Assembly (NCBI RefSeq): GCF_000307225.1
Contig: NZ_HE978616.1
Coordinates: forward strand, 13,124 to 77,123
Reading direction: 5' to 3'
Source: Anaerococcus vaginalis
GTDB taxonomy: Bacteria > Bacillota > Clostridia > Tissierellales > Peptoniphilaceae
Length of the DNA stretch: 64,000 bases
Part shown: piece after piece, positions 1-7,981 of the stretch
How positions within the stretch are numbered: the stretch's first letter is position 1
Layout: every line of letters begins with the position of its first letter
The notes under the pieces: generated by a model
Told to the model about the DNA's origin: nothing
What the model saw: the letters and a program-made list of their open reading frames with translations, nothing else
Database searches by the model: none
Made by a program: the position numbers and the translations under genes

Positions 1-286
1 AAAAAGGAAATGTGGAATAGAATTACGAGAACATTACAACAAGTCTAAAAAGGAGAAACAAATTATTCCACAGTGTACACCTGAAAAATAAGAAGCTATC
101 ATAGATGCCTTGAGACACTTCAAAATGATTGAATAGAAAGGAATGACTGCCTATGACTCTCAGCATTTAAGACATTCATGCTCGGTATAGGAACAGCTAT
201 TATTCCTTTCTTACAAGGTATCAGTGAGAGAACAAGCTCAATATAAAGATTGATATGATCATTTTGATATTAAAAGGAGTGTTGAA
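1..286. other. Gene-free edge with possible mobile-element debris
   Basis: No intact gene is visible. Short open pieces occur, for instance one reading MLGIGTAIIPFLQGISERTS near 177-240, but each is cut by stops in every frame. Together with the decayed region at 1.6-2.2 kb this looks like old accessory or mobile DNA. I do not recognise the source element. Confidence 0.4.
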
Positions 287-904
287 ATGATTGATAAAAG
301 CAATAAAAAATTTTGGGATAAATTTGCTAAGCTATATGCTCCTTTCATGAAAAAAGACAAAGGAGTATATGATAGAGTTTGCGAATACATTCGTCCTCAT
401 TTGAATAAAGACATGGAGGTGCTTGAACTTGCTTGTGGCTCAGGACAATTATCGTTTAGTCTTTCAAAGCATACGAAAAGTTGGATCGGTACAGATTTTT
501 CTGAACAAATGATTAAGGAAGCTAAAAAGCGTGGGGAATACGAAAATCTTACATTTGAAACAGCCGATGCAACAGCATTATCCTATTCGCATGAAAAATT
601 TGATTGTGCGTTAATTGCTAATGCACTTCATATTATGCCTAAACCGGATGAGGCGATGAAAGAAATATATAGGGTGTTAAAACCTAATGGGATTTTGTTC
701 GCCCCCACTTTTCTATGGAAGGAGGGAAAACAAAGAAAACTTATAAAAAGGTTGATGTCTATTTTAGGATTTAAGATGTATCAAGAATGGGATAAAAAGG
801 AATTTGAAGATTTTACCCATGAATATGGGTTTTCAGTAGTTGAAATGAAATTGGTATATGGAGGTCTTGCACCAGTTGGTGTAATGATTGCATATAAAAA
901 GTAA
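287..904 (+). CDS. Class I SAM-dependent methyltransferase
   Basis: A 205-residue Rossmann-fold methyltransferase of the UbiE/Methyltransf_11 type. Motif I (LELACGSGQLSF) is at about residues 46-57, the acidic end of strand 2 follows in WIGTDFSEQM, and the motif IV/V region includes FDCALIANALHIMPKPDEA and a post-motif EIYRVLKPNGIL. The substrate cannot be told from sequence; such small cytosolic proteins methylate metabolites, quinones or drugs. The start ATG has a clear AAGGAG at the right distance. It lies alone beside a small membrane protein in accessory DNA, so horizontal acquisition is plausible. It is not closely similar to the second methyltransferase at 11.5 kb beyond the shared fold. 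Confidence 0.8.
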   Translation: MIDKSNKKFWDKFAKLYAPFMKKDKGVYDRVCEYIRPHLNKDMEVLELACGSGQLSFSLSKHTKSWIGTDFSEQMIKEAKKRGEYENLTFETADATALSYSHEKFDCALIANALHIMPKPDEAMKEIYRVLKPNGILFAPTFLWKEGKQRKLIKRLMSILGFKMYQEWDKKEFEDFTHEYGFSVVEMKLVYGGLAPVGVMIAYKK

Positions 905-961
905 TATTAAATTATTATTTACAAAGTAATTTGAATTTAAAAGCAAAAGGGAGATGATTTT

Positions 962-1468
962 ATGGATTTAATACAGGCAATTCTTGTCGGAATTGCTATA
1001 GCAGCTATTTTTAACGGTTCAGTGGCTTCTTTGGTACTTATTAATCCAAGATTCTTTTTTGATTCTTATCCAAAGGCTATCCAAAAAATAGCTCCGAAAC
1101 AAATGACAAAGCAAGAGAAAAAGATAAACATGACACTTACTATCATTATTGTTGGAGTTTGTTTTATTTATTCAACAATAAGCATTTTACATTCAGGAGT
1201 CGTTGGCTTTTGGAATATATTTTGGATGGGATACATTCAGTGGAGTATATTAAATATAGGAGATTTTTTGTTATTGGATTGTCTCTTATTTCAAGGAAAA
1301 TATAAAGAAAAGATAGTTATTCCGGGAACAGAGGGACACAAAGATTATGAGTTTAATAATTGGATGAAACATTTGGCAATTCGAGAACATTTTTTATTAG
1401 TTCCATTTTTTCTTGTACCAATTATAGCTACAATTCAAGCTTTGTTTGTTGGCTTTTTAGGAAGATAA
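962..1468 (+). CDS. Putative multi-pass membrane protein
   Basis: A 168-residue protein I do not recognise. It has about four hydrophobic segments, at residues 6-28, 57-77, 84-105 and 142-165, separated by a basic loop (PKQMTKQEKK) and a polar loop with a PGTEGHKDYEF stretch. It therefore looks like a small integral membrane protein, with no catalytic motif evident. An AAAGGGAGATG ribosome site precedes the ATG. It follows the methyltransferase by 57 bases and is followed by a terminator, so the two are probably cotranscribed. Function unknown. Confidence 0.55.
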   Translation: MDLIQAILVGIAIAAIFNGSVASLVLINPRFFFDSYPKAIQKIAPKQMTKQEKKINMTLTIIIVGVCFIYSTISILHSGVVGFWNIFWMGYIQWSILNIGDFLLLDCLLFQGKYKEKIVIPGTEGHKDYEFNNWMKHLAIREHFLLVPFFLVPIIATIQALFVGFLGR

Positions 1469-1517
1469 ATTTAGAGTTGCATAAAAAATTTAATAATTTG
1501 ATAAGAGATACCATAAG

Positions 1518-1549
1518 AACAGTAAATCAAATCGGTTTACTGTTTTTTC
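1518..1549 (+). terminator. Rho-independent terminator
   Basis: Arms AACAGTAAA and TTTACTGTT around a 9-base loop, followed by a T run. It closes the methyltransferase/membrane protein unit. Confidence 0.75.
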
Positions 1550-1599
1550 TTTGCTCAAAATTAGAAAGAAAGGTGCAACATAGTCAAGTATATGGATAC

Positions 1600-2007
1600 A
1601 ATTTTTAAATACTTCTTTGCAGCTACACCATAAATATCATGTAAAATAGCCGAATCAAAAACCTATGATTGAAACAGAAAATATGATAGACCTTATAAAA
1701 TCAATAGGTTTTGTACATGAAGATGCGACGGTAGGAGCAGGTGTTAGTGGGCTTGATCGCTTCTTCCAAGCCTTGTAGCATGGCGAGTGCATAGCGTTGA
1801 TACAAAAGATGTAAATTTAGAAATCCTGCATTTCAAGCGGTTTTATAAGCGTTTTGTCTTTGATAAAGACGAAGAAGTATATGTAAAAAAGACTCAAAAA
1901 AACTACATGGACGTAAGAGTAGTTTTGAGACTAGTATGAAGAAAGGCAAAAAATATATTTAACTCATTTTGTACTTTCTACAAGAGTGGCTTAAAAGGCT
2001 GCTTTTT
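1600..2007. other. Decayed coding debris, no intact gene
   Basis: This stretch holds protein-like fragments broken by stops and frame changes, for example MIETENMIDLIKSIGFVHED near 1664-1723 and ILHFKRFYKRFVFDKDEEVY near 1822-1881. They look like remains of accessory genes but I cannot name the families. No promoter or RNA gene is evident. Confidence 0.4.
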
Positions 2008-2184
2008 TTTTATTCAATAGAAAGTGAGTGTTTAAAGCTATTGGTTTTTGATGATAGTGATATTGACAAACTAGAAGAAGTTCCTTCAAAGAGAAAAAAT
2101 TGAACTTCAAGTAAACTATATAAGCAGGTCGGCAATTCTATTGTGGTTGATGTTTTAATGGCGATTATTAAAGTGTTAATGTAG
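2008..2184 (+). pseudogene. C-terminal remnant of a DNA (cytosine-5) methyltransferase
   Basis: Read in one frame, the DNA gives ESECLKLLVFDDSDIDKLEE, then an internal TGA at 2101-2103, then SSKLYKQVGNSIVVDVLMAI and a final TAG at 2182. This matches the end of m5C DNA methyltransferases: the TPRECWRLMGF-like block followed by the diagnostic LYKQxGNSIVV motif (motif X). The N-terminal catalytic part, including the PCQ and ENV motifs, is absent, and at least one stop interrupts what is left. It is therefore a relic, probably of a phage, ICE or restriction-modification gene. The family assignment is strong; the origin is inferred. Confidence 0.75.
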
Positions 2185-2283
2185 ATTAGTGTAACTAATA
2201 CTCTAAAGATGATATAATAACTACAAACAAATTTTTTTAAATAATAGTAGAATCTGTATACTATTTTCAAGGAAGGGAATTAA

Positions 2284-3309
2284 ATGAAGAAAATATTTTT
2301 TAGAATTTTCTCAATTGTTATTATTTTATTAGTTCTAGTTTTTATTCTTAGAATATATAATGACCATAAGTATAAAGATACCAATGCTTTAAATTTTCCT
2401 GAATATTATAAGGATGTTACTAATATAAGTCTATATCCTAAAGATATTAATGGAGTTGATGTAACTTATGTAGATGAGGGTAGGATGCAAGGCTTTAGAT
2501 TTATACCTAAGGAAAAATCACATAAGGGTCTTGTAATTTGTTTTGGAGGTTCTGAGGGAAGTCCAAATTTTGAAACTGCTAAAAGATTGGCTGAAGAGGG
2601 ATATGAAACCTTTGCACTATTTATGTTCGGCATGAAAAACCAAGAACAGACTTTGAGAAAAATTCCCTTAGAACAATTTGAAGATGTTATCAATTATGTA
2701 AATAAAAATATAAAAGACAATAAACCGATAAGTGTTTTGGGAGCGTCAAAAGGGGCAGAATATGCACTTAATTTGGCTAGCAAATATCCTGAAATAGATA
2801 ATCTGATTTTAATATCGCCTTCATCTTATAATTTTGCTGGTCTAGATTTTAAAGATTATGGATCATCATGGACATATAAAGGAAAGGAACTTCCATATAT
2901 AGATATAAGAAAATCATCATTTAAGTCATTTTTAAAAAATGTTATTGTTCCGAATATTATTAAAAGTTCTATTAGTTATAAAGAAACTTATAAAAGTGCA
3001 ATAGAAAAAGACTCCTTAAGCCAAGAAAAACTAATATCAGTCAAAAATGTTAAGGCAAATATATTAATGATAGCAGGCGAAGATGATTTGATGTGGGATA
3101 GCCTTGCCATGGCAAAAAAAATAAAAGACCAAAACCCTAATGCAAAGGTCTATTCCTATAAAGGAGCAGGGCATATATTTGCAGGTAATGGTGTTTTAAA
3201 TCTAGGAAAAATTAGAATTGCAACAGGTGGAACAATTGAAGGCAATGAAAAAGCAAGAAGTGAATCAAGAAAAACTATTGATGCTTTCTTAAAAGAAAAT
3301 CATAAATAG
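2284..3309 (+). CDS. BAAT/acyl-CoA thioester hydrolase-like alpha/beta hydrolase, membrane-anchored
   Basis: A 341-residue protein with one hydrophobic segment at residues 5-24, which looks like an N-terminal signal anchor. The rest is an alpha/beta hydrolase of the BAAT C-terminal (acyl-CoA:amino acid N-acyltransferase/thioesterase) type. The nucleophile elbow GASKG puts Ser at residue 155, the candidate acid lies in AGEDDLMW, and the His in GAGHIFAG. The block GGSEGSPNFETAKRLAEEGY and the IPLEQFED helix before the elbow are typical of the family. The substrate is unknown; BAAT-like bacterial proteins occur beside resistance and lipid genes. A strong AAGGAAG ribosome site precedes the ATG, and a terminator follows. 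Confidence 0.75.
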   Translation: MKKIFFRIFSIVIILLVLVFILRIYNDHKYKDTNALNFPEYYKDVTNISLYPKDINGVDVTYVDEGRMQGFRFIPKEKSHKGLVICFGGSEGSPNFETAKRLAEEGYETFALFMFGMKNQEQTLRKIPLEQFEDVINYVNKNIKDNKPISVLGASKGAEYALNLASKYPEIDNLILISPSSYNFAGLDFKDYGSSWTYKGKELPYIDIRKSSFKSFLKNVIVPNIIKSSISYKETYKSAIEKDSLSQEKLISVKNVKANILMIAGEDDLMWDSLAMAKKIKDQNPNAKVYSYKGAGHIFAGNGVLNLGKIRIATGGTIEGNEKARSESRKTIDAFLKENHK

Positions 3310-3350
3310 ATAATTACTTGTGTGTACAAAAACTATAAATCTAGTATTAA

Positions 3351-3379
3351 AGAAGTAGAATTAATCTACTTCTTTTTTT
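3351..3379 (+). terminator. Rho-independent terminator
   Basis: Perfect 9-bp arms AGAAGTAGA and TCTACTTCT around a 5-base loop, then a T run, downstream of the hydrolase gene. Confidence 0.85.
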
Positions 3380-3380
3380 C

Positions 3381-3403
3381 GTAAGTGTCCGTACACTTAC
3401 TGT
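3381..3403. repeat. Short palindrome holding an 11-bp direct repeat copy
   Basis: GTAAGTGT-CCGT-ACACTTAC is a perfect 8-bp inverted repeat. Its right half continues as ACACTTACTGT (3393-3403), and the same 11 bases recur at 12170-12180 at the other end of the transport island. Whether this marks an integration boundary is uncertain. Confidence 0.4.
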
Positions 3404-3577
3404 GCTTGCTATTAAAGTTATAAGCGTTAAGCGTTTATTAAGTTCTGTTAATTATACCGCATTTAAAGAAATCAACAAAGAAGTATAAAGGGCGTTCAAG
3501 CAAATATCTTAAATAAGATTACTAAAATTTAAAATAATCAATGTATTGAAATTAATTATCAAATGAGTTACAATAAA

Positions 3578-3595
3578 ACTGACGGTAGTGTCGGA
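3578..3595. promoter_or_regulatory. Candidate TetR operator (imperfect palindrome)
   Basis: ACTGACGGTAGTGTCGGA is an imperfect inverted repeat (C-GAC-TA-GTC-G conserved between halves) about 25 bases before the TetR start. Placement and symmetry suit an autoregulatory TetR operator. Binding by this protein is inferred. Confidence 0.45.
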
Positions 3596-3621
3596 ATTAT
3601 TCATTGACAGGAGATAAAGTT

Positions 3622-4206
3622 TTGAATGATAAAAAATTGAAAGTAGGAGAAAAAAGGAAGTTAGAAATTCTGGAAGCGGCAAAGACATGTTTTTTAGAAA
3701 AGGGTTTCCAAAATACAACTATGGAAGATGTTATAGAAAAAGTCAGTTTAAGTAAAGGTGGTGTTTACTATCATTATGGCTCAACCTATGAAATGATTTA
3801 TGATTTTATGAGATCAGGTATCAAATATAGAGGAGAAAAAAACAAAAGTATCGATACATCTAAGTTAACGACTTTAGACGCAATTACTGAGATGATGATG
3901 GAAAGAATTTATGATGAAAATGAATTTAAAAGCATATATGCAATTTTTTTGAAACTACAAAATGAAGATAAAAGATTGTGTGAAATGTTTGAAAATTTAA
4001 AAGAAACAAACACAGAAATTTTATCGTCTACATTTCCTCCAAACGATAAGCTCTCATCTATTTTTGAAGATGAGTTTTTAGTGACCTTTGTAAATACTTT
4101 GATTTTAGGATATGAAAGTTTAAATCAAAAAGAAATTTTTATTGAAAATAAAGAAACAATCAAAAAGATGTTGGAAGGGTATTTGAGAGAAAAACTCATT
4201 AATTAG
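3622..4206 (+). CDS. TetR/AcrR family transcriptional regulator
   Basis: About 194 residues. The N-terminal helix-turn-helix is classic TetR: ILEAAKTCFLEKGFQNTTME followed by the recognition region LSKGGVYYHYGSTYEM. The C-terminal half (about residues 60-194) is the variable ligand-binding and dimer domain, so the inducer cannot be inferred. I prefer the TTG start at 3622 because AGGAG at 3609-3613 lies 8 bases upstream; a longer reading from a TTG at 3604 has no ribosome site. It ends 9 bases before the AraC gene, so the two regulators probably form one unit that controls the transporter genes behind them. Confidence 0.88.
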   Translation: MNDKKLKVGEKRKLEILEAAKTCFLEKGFQNTTMEDVIEKVSLSKGGVYYHYGSTYEMIYDFMRSGIKYRGEKNKSIDTSKLTTLDAITEMMMERIYDENEFKSIYAIFLKLQNEDKRLCEMFENLKETNTEILSSTFPPNDKLSSIFEDEFLVTFVNTLILGYESLNQKEIFIENKETIKKMLEGYLREKLIN

Positions 4207-4215
4207 GAGATTTTT

Positions 4216-5193
4216 ATGGGTAAGGAGTTAATGTGTCATCTTTATGGAAGAAATTTAGAAAAAATAATAGAAAATTCTAAAGGGAGAGTTTGCGAATTTC
4301 ATAATTTGGAAAATGGGAAGTATATAGTTTCGAAGTACGAAATTTTCAAAGGGGTAACAGTTTTTTATAATGATATACACACTTCTGTCATAAAGAAAAA
4401 ATTATCAAAAAATTTAAGTCAAAGCTATGAGATTAATCATTGTAGAGAAGGAAGATTCGAATGCGTGTTAAGCGATGGAACTATTACTTATATGGAATCG
4501 GGAGATTTTGCAATCAATGCAAGTATTAACAGCTCTGAGGAATCTTTTTTTCCTATATCTCATTATCATGGTGTGACTTTTTATATTAATCCAAAAGAAT
4601 TTGATAGCGAAATATATTTTTTAGAGGAAATGTTAGGGATTAAATTTGAAGTTGTTTTAAGAAAATTATGCAATAAGGACAAAGTTTTTGTACAAAGAGC
4701 TACTCAGCATATTGAACATATTTTTTATGAAGTTTATAAAGTTCCAGATGAAATTCTAATTGAATATCTAAGGATAAAATTTCAAGAACTTTTCCTATAT
4801 ATTTCAAGCCTTGATACCAGTAACAAGATAAGCGATAGGAAATATTTTATTAAGACAAATGTTGATATTGTAAAGAAAATAGATGAATTTATAAAGAATA
4901 ATTACGAAAAAAATATAACTTATGATAAACTATCAGAAATTTTTAAGATAAATTCTACCACAATGAAATCTTGCTATAAGAGTGTTTTTGGGCAAACAAT
5001 TAAGGGAGCTATAACAAGTAAAAGATTGGAGGTAGCAGCTAATTTTTTGAATAATACATCAATTTCAATTACGGAAATTGCTATTAGGATAGGTTTCACA
5101 GATCATGCTAAATTTTCAAATACTTTTAAAAATAAGTTTAATCTCACTCCTTCAGAATATAGAAAAATATCTAAAACAGCACATTTAGTCTAA
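4216..5193 (+). CDS. AraC family transcriptional regulator
   Basis: A 325-residue regulator. The last 100 residues carry the two helix-turn-helix motifs of AraC/XylS proteins: ITYDKLSEIFKINSTTMKSC, then SITEIAIRIGFTDHAKFS and the closing FNLTPSEYRK. The N-terminal part (1-200) has a weak cupin-like strand pattern with YEINHCREGRFEC, the usual ligand or sensor side. AraC proteins of this type often control siderophore uptake genes (YbtA-like), which suits the ECF and ABC genes that follow. It follows the TetR stop closely with a TAGGAG ribosome site. The direct targets are an inference from position. Confidence 0.85.
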   Translation: MGKELMCHLYGRNLEKIIENSKGRVCEFHNLENGKYIVSKYEIFKGVTVFYNDIHTSVIKKKLSKNLSQSYEINHCREGRFECVLSDGTITYMESGDFAINASINSSEESFFPISHYHGVTFYINPKEFDSEIYFLEEMLGIKFEVVLRKLCNKDKVFVQRATQHIEHIFYEVYKVPDEILIEYLRIKFQELFLYISSLDTSNKISDRKYFIKTNVDIVKKIDEFIKNNYEKNITYDKLSEIFKINSTTMKSCYKSVFGQTIKGAITSKRLEVAANFLNNTSISITEIAIRIGFTDHAKFSNTFKNKFNLTPSEYRKISKTAHLV

Positions 5194-5227
5194 ATAGTCA
5201 AGAAAATAAGCTTAGTCTATTATAGAA

Positions 5228-5242
5228 TGATAATATATATCA
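5228..5242. promoter_or_regulatory. Candidate Fur-type box before the ECF operon
   Basis: TGATAATATATATCA is a 7-1-7 inverted repeat agreeing with the Fur consensus TGATAATnATTATCA at 12 of 14 specified positions. It lies just after a TATTAT that could be a -10 box and 18 bases before the S-component start. A nearly identical 15-mer (13 of 15) sits in the flavodoxin promoter at 22015-22029. Confidence 0.6.
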
Positions 5243-5259
5243 AATAAGGAGGTTGAATT

Positions 5260-5850
5260 ATGGAAAGTAAAAAATTAACTATAAAAGATTTAGCAACCAT
5301 AGGAATCTTTTCTGCAATCATGATTGTTGTATTCATTGCTTTTTCAATGATTACAGGAGCATCATTATTTTTTAATATGATTTTTAATGCTGTGTTTACT
5401 GCACTAATTTTAGGACCATTTTTTGTTTATATGGCTATGAAAGTAGGTAAACCAGGAGTTGCACTAATTTATAATATTATACAAGCTATTTTAGCAACTG
5501 TTTTTATGGGGCCTTTTATGATTCCATGGTTTGTAGGTGGCGGGATAATTGCAGAATTATCTATGATTGGTACAGATAGCTATAGGAATATAAAAAGAAT
5601 TACTATTGCTTGGATAATTACATCATTAACTAGAGCGGCTCATGGTATGAGCGAAATATGGTTTTTTAAAGATGCCTTCATTAAATCTGGCGTATCTCCA
5701 GAACAAGTTCAAATACAAACTCAGTATTATACAAATCCTAAATGGATTCTTATTTCTTTAGCATGTACTATTGTGGCGGCAATTATTGGTTGCTATTTAG
5801 GAAATAAGATGACAGAAAAGCATTTTAAAAAGACAGGCATAATAAAATGA
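5260..5850 (+). CDS. ECF transporter substrate-binding (S) component, MptD/Trep_Strep family
   Basis: A 196-residue membrane protein with about five or six hydrophobic helices (roughly 12-32, 38-58, 70-90, 115-132, 160-182). The opening KLTIKDLATIGIFSAIMIV and the GPFMIPWFVGGGIIAELSM block are features of the MptD/Trep_Strep S-component family. It should bind the substrate in the membrane and dock on the T protein and ATPases encoded next. The substrate of this family is not settled; the regulators and iron box around it point to a metallophore or related compound. It overlaps the T gene by 4 bases (ATGA), so the two are translationally coupled. A strong AAGGAGG ribosome site is present. Confidence 0.8.
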   Translation: MESKKLTIKDLATIGIFSAIMIVVFIAFSMITGASLFFNMIFNAVFTALILGPFFVYMAMKVGKPGVALIYNIIQAILATVFMGPFMIPWFVGGGIIAELSMIGTDSYRNIKRITIAWIITSLTRAAHGMSEIWFFKDAFIKSGVSPEQVQIQTQYYTNPKWILISLACTIVAAIIGCYLGNKMTEKHFKKTGIIK

Positions 5851-6518
5851 TGCATTTGGACTTACGTTCCAAATTAGTAGTATTTTTAAGTACAGTATTT
5901 TTGGTTTCAGTATTGTCCAAAGATACTGTACTTTTTTTATTAGCCGCCATTCTAGTTATTTATGTATCACTGCAAGGATATAGCAAATCTACTATAAAAC
6001 TAATTATTGCAATGGGTGTTTTAAGTTTTTTGAGATTTGTCTCAAATGGTGAAGGTTTTGGCATTTTGATTCCAGATATGTTTCTGTTTATGGTTATAAG
6101 AACATTAGTTATAGTTCTATCAGTAATACCAATTTTAAAAACACCTCCAGGAGAGATAATGGCAATAATGAAAAAAATGAAAATTCATAGAAATGTTGCT
6201 TTGCCACTTATTTTCATGATGAGATTTTTCCCAGTAGTTAAAAGTGAGTTTAAAGAAATTATCGACTCGTTGAGATTAAGGGGATTAATTTCTATTAAAA
6301 AACCATTTTTAACGATGGAATATTTATTTGTTCCTATGATGTTTTCATCTTCAAAAATAGCTGAAGAACTTGCCGCCGCATCGGAAGTAAGAGGAATTTC
6401 TGCATCTGGAAAACATAGCTCAAGAAGAAAAATAAAATTTAGAAATTTTGATTTTATTGTTTGTTTAATCACCATCTTTATCACAATGAGCATGATTTTC
6501 CTGGAGAGGAGTTATTAA
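5847..6518 (+). CDS. ECF transporter transmembrane (T) component, CbiQ family
   Basis: A 223-residue CbiQ/EcfT protein. Helices run through residues 8-60 and 75-95; the cytoplasmic coupling helices carry the conserved Ala-Arg-Gly style motif, seen here as DSLRLRGL and AAASEVRGIS. These helices contact the ATPase pair and transmit the power stroke. The last helix is at about 200-218. It overlaps the S gene at its start and sits one base before the ATPase gene, the standard order S-T-A. It is slightly shorter than housekeeping EcfT (about 265) and fits the dedicated-module group. Confidence 0.85.
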   Translation: MMHLDLRSKLVVFLSTVFLVSVLSKDTVLFLLAAILVIYVSLQGYSKSTIKLIIAMGVLSFLRFVSNGEGFGILIPDMFLFMVIRTLVIVLSVIPILKTPPGEIMAIMKKMKIHRNVALPLIFMMRFFPVVKSEFKEIIDSLRLRGLISIKKPFLTMEYLFVPMMFSSSKIAEELAAASEVRGISASGKHSSRRKIKFRNFDFIVCLITIFITMSMIFLERSY

Positions 6519-6519
6519 G

Positions 6520-7970
6520 ATGATCAAGTTAAAAAATGTAAGCTTTGTCTACAGTAGAGATTCAGCAAACATCTTAAAAAATATTAATTTGGAAATTAAT
6601 GATGGGGAATGTGTTGCCTTTATAGGGGCGAGTGGTTGTGGTAAAACTACCCTTACAAGACTTATAAATGGTCTTGCTTACAAATTCTATGGAGGGAAAT
6701 TAAAGGGAGAAATTTCCATAGATGGAATAAATCCACTGGAAAAAGAATTATATGAAATAGGAAGGAAAGTAGGATCTATTTTTCAAAATCCCAAGAGTCA
6801 ATTTTTTGCAGAAAATGTAGAAGATGAAATTGCCTTTGGGCTTGAAAATTATGGGATAGAAAGAGAAAAAATAGATGAAATAATCAATAATTCCTTACAA
6901 TCTATTAATGGTGAAAATTTAAAAGATAAAAACTTATTTCATCTTTCAAGTGGAGAAAGACAAAAAATAGCAATTGCTTCAATAAATGCACTTAATCCAC
7001 CTATTTATGTTTTTGATGAACCGTCTGCTAACCTAGATATGAAAAGTGTAGAAGCTTTAAGAAAACTTATGCTTTTATTAAAGAAAATAAAAAGACAATA
7101 ATCATTTCAGAGCATAGGCTATACTACCTTAGAGGAGTAGTGGATAAATATTATTATCTTGAAAATGGGGAAATTAGCAATGTTTTTACAGAGGAAGAAC
7201 TATTATCAAAAAGCGAAGATTTTTTCAATAAGTTAGGATTAAGATTCTTTTCTTTAAATGGAATATCTCCTAAAATAAATAAGTTAAAAGAGATAAATTC
7301 TATGAACTTAGAAAAAATTTCTTTTTCCTATAATAAGAATGTCCTTATAAAAGATTTGACCTACGAATTTAAAAGTGGAAATGTTTATGGAATTATTGGG
7401 GATAATGGCATAGGCAAATCTACTCTGTTTAAAATTTTAAGTGGACTTATGAAAAAAGATAGTGGTTTTATATCTATAAATGGAGAAAAATTAAACAAAA
7501 GAAATAGGCAAAAAAGAATATACTACCTGTCAAATAATCCTGATAGTAATCTTTTTGAAGTTTCAGCAGAAGACGAGTTAAAACTAAATAATAAAGATGC
7601 AGATACAGATAAAATATTAGCTGATTTTAACTTAGAAAATATAAAAGACATCCATCCACAAATCATGTCAGGCGGACAAAAACAAAGATTAACTATTGCT
7701 TCAGCAGAACTTTTAGAAAGAGATGTTTATTTATTTGATGAGCCAACAAGTGGTTTAGATGGACATAATATGCAAATTATTTCAGAAAGAATGAAGAAAT
7801 TACAAGAAAAAGAAAAAATTATACTTATAATTTCCCATGATTATGAATTTCTGTGTAATTCCTGCAATAAAATTCTTTATTTAGACGGATACTCTTTTGA
7901 GGAATTTTCTACAAAGGAGGATAAAGAGAAAATATTAGCTATATTAATGGGAAAAAAATTTAATATTTAG
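6520..7970 (+). CDS. ECF-type double ATPase, interrupted by a 1-base frameshift
   Basis: Two ATP-binding cassettes fused in one gene of about 480 residues. Domain 1 has Walker A GASGCGKTT, Q-loop FQNPKSQFF, signature LSSGERQKIA and Walker B YVFDEPSANLD. Domain 2 has GDNGIGKST, MSGGQKQRLT, YLFDEPTSGLD and the H-switch ISHD. The frame breaks near 7080-7082: the first frame ends KKIKRQ-stop, while the next frame reads IIISEHRLYYLRGVVDKYYY, the expected continuation. Adding one A restores ENKKTIIISEH. I treat this as a probable sequencing error, but a real mutation would inactivate the system. It powers the S and T proteins encoded just upstream. Confidence 0.85.
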
Positions 7971-7981
7971 GAGGGGATTTG

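Noticed and set aside
1360..1608. Open frame overlapping the end of the membrane protein gene
   Set aside because: It crosses a clear terminator, lacks a ribosome site and shows no family similarity.
2010..2270. 86-residue open frame on the minus strand
   Set aside because: It is the reverse of the cytosine methyltransferase relic; the plus-strand reading has a diagnostic motif, the minus strand none.
6520..7970. Programmed frameshift in the ECF double ATPase
   Set aside because: There is no convincing slippery heptamer with a downstream structure, and the same kind of one-base break occurs in many unrelated genes of the window, so an artefact is simpler.
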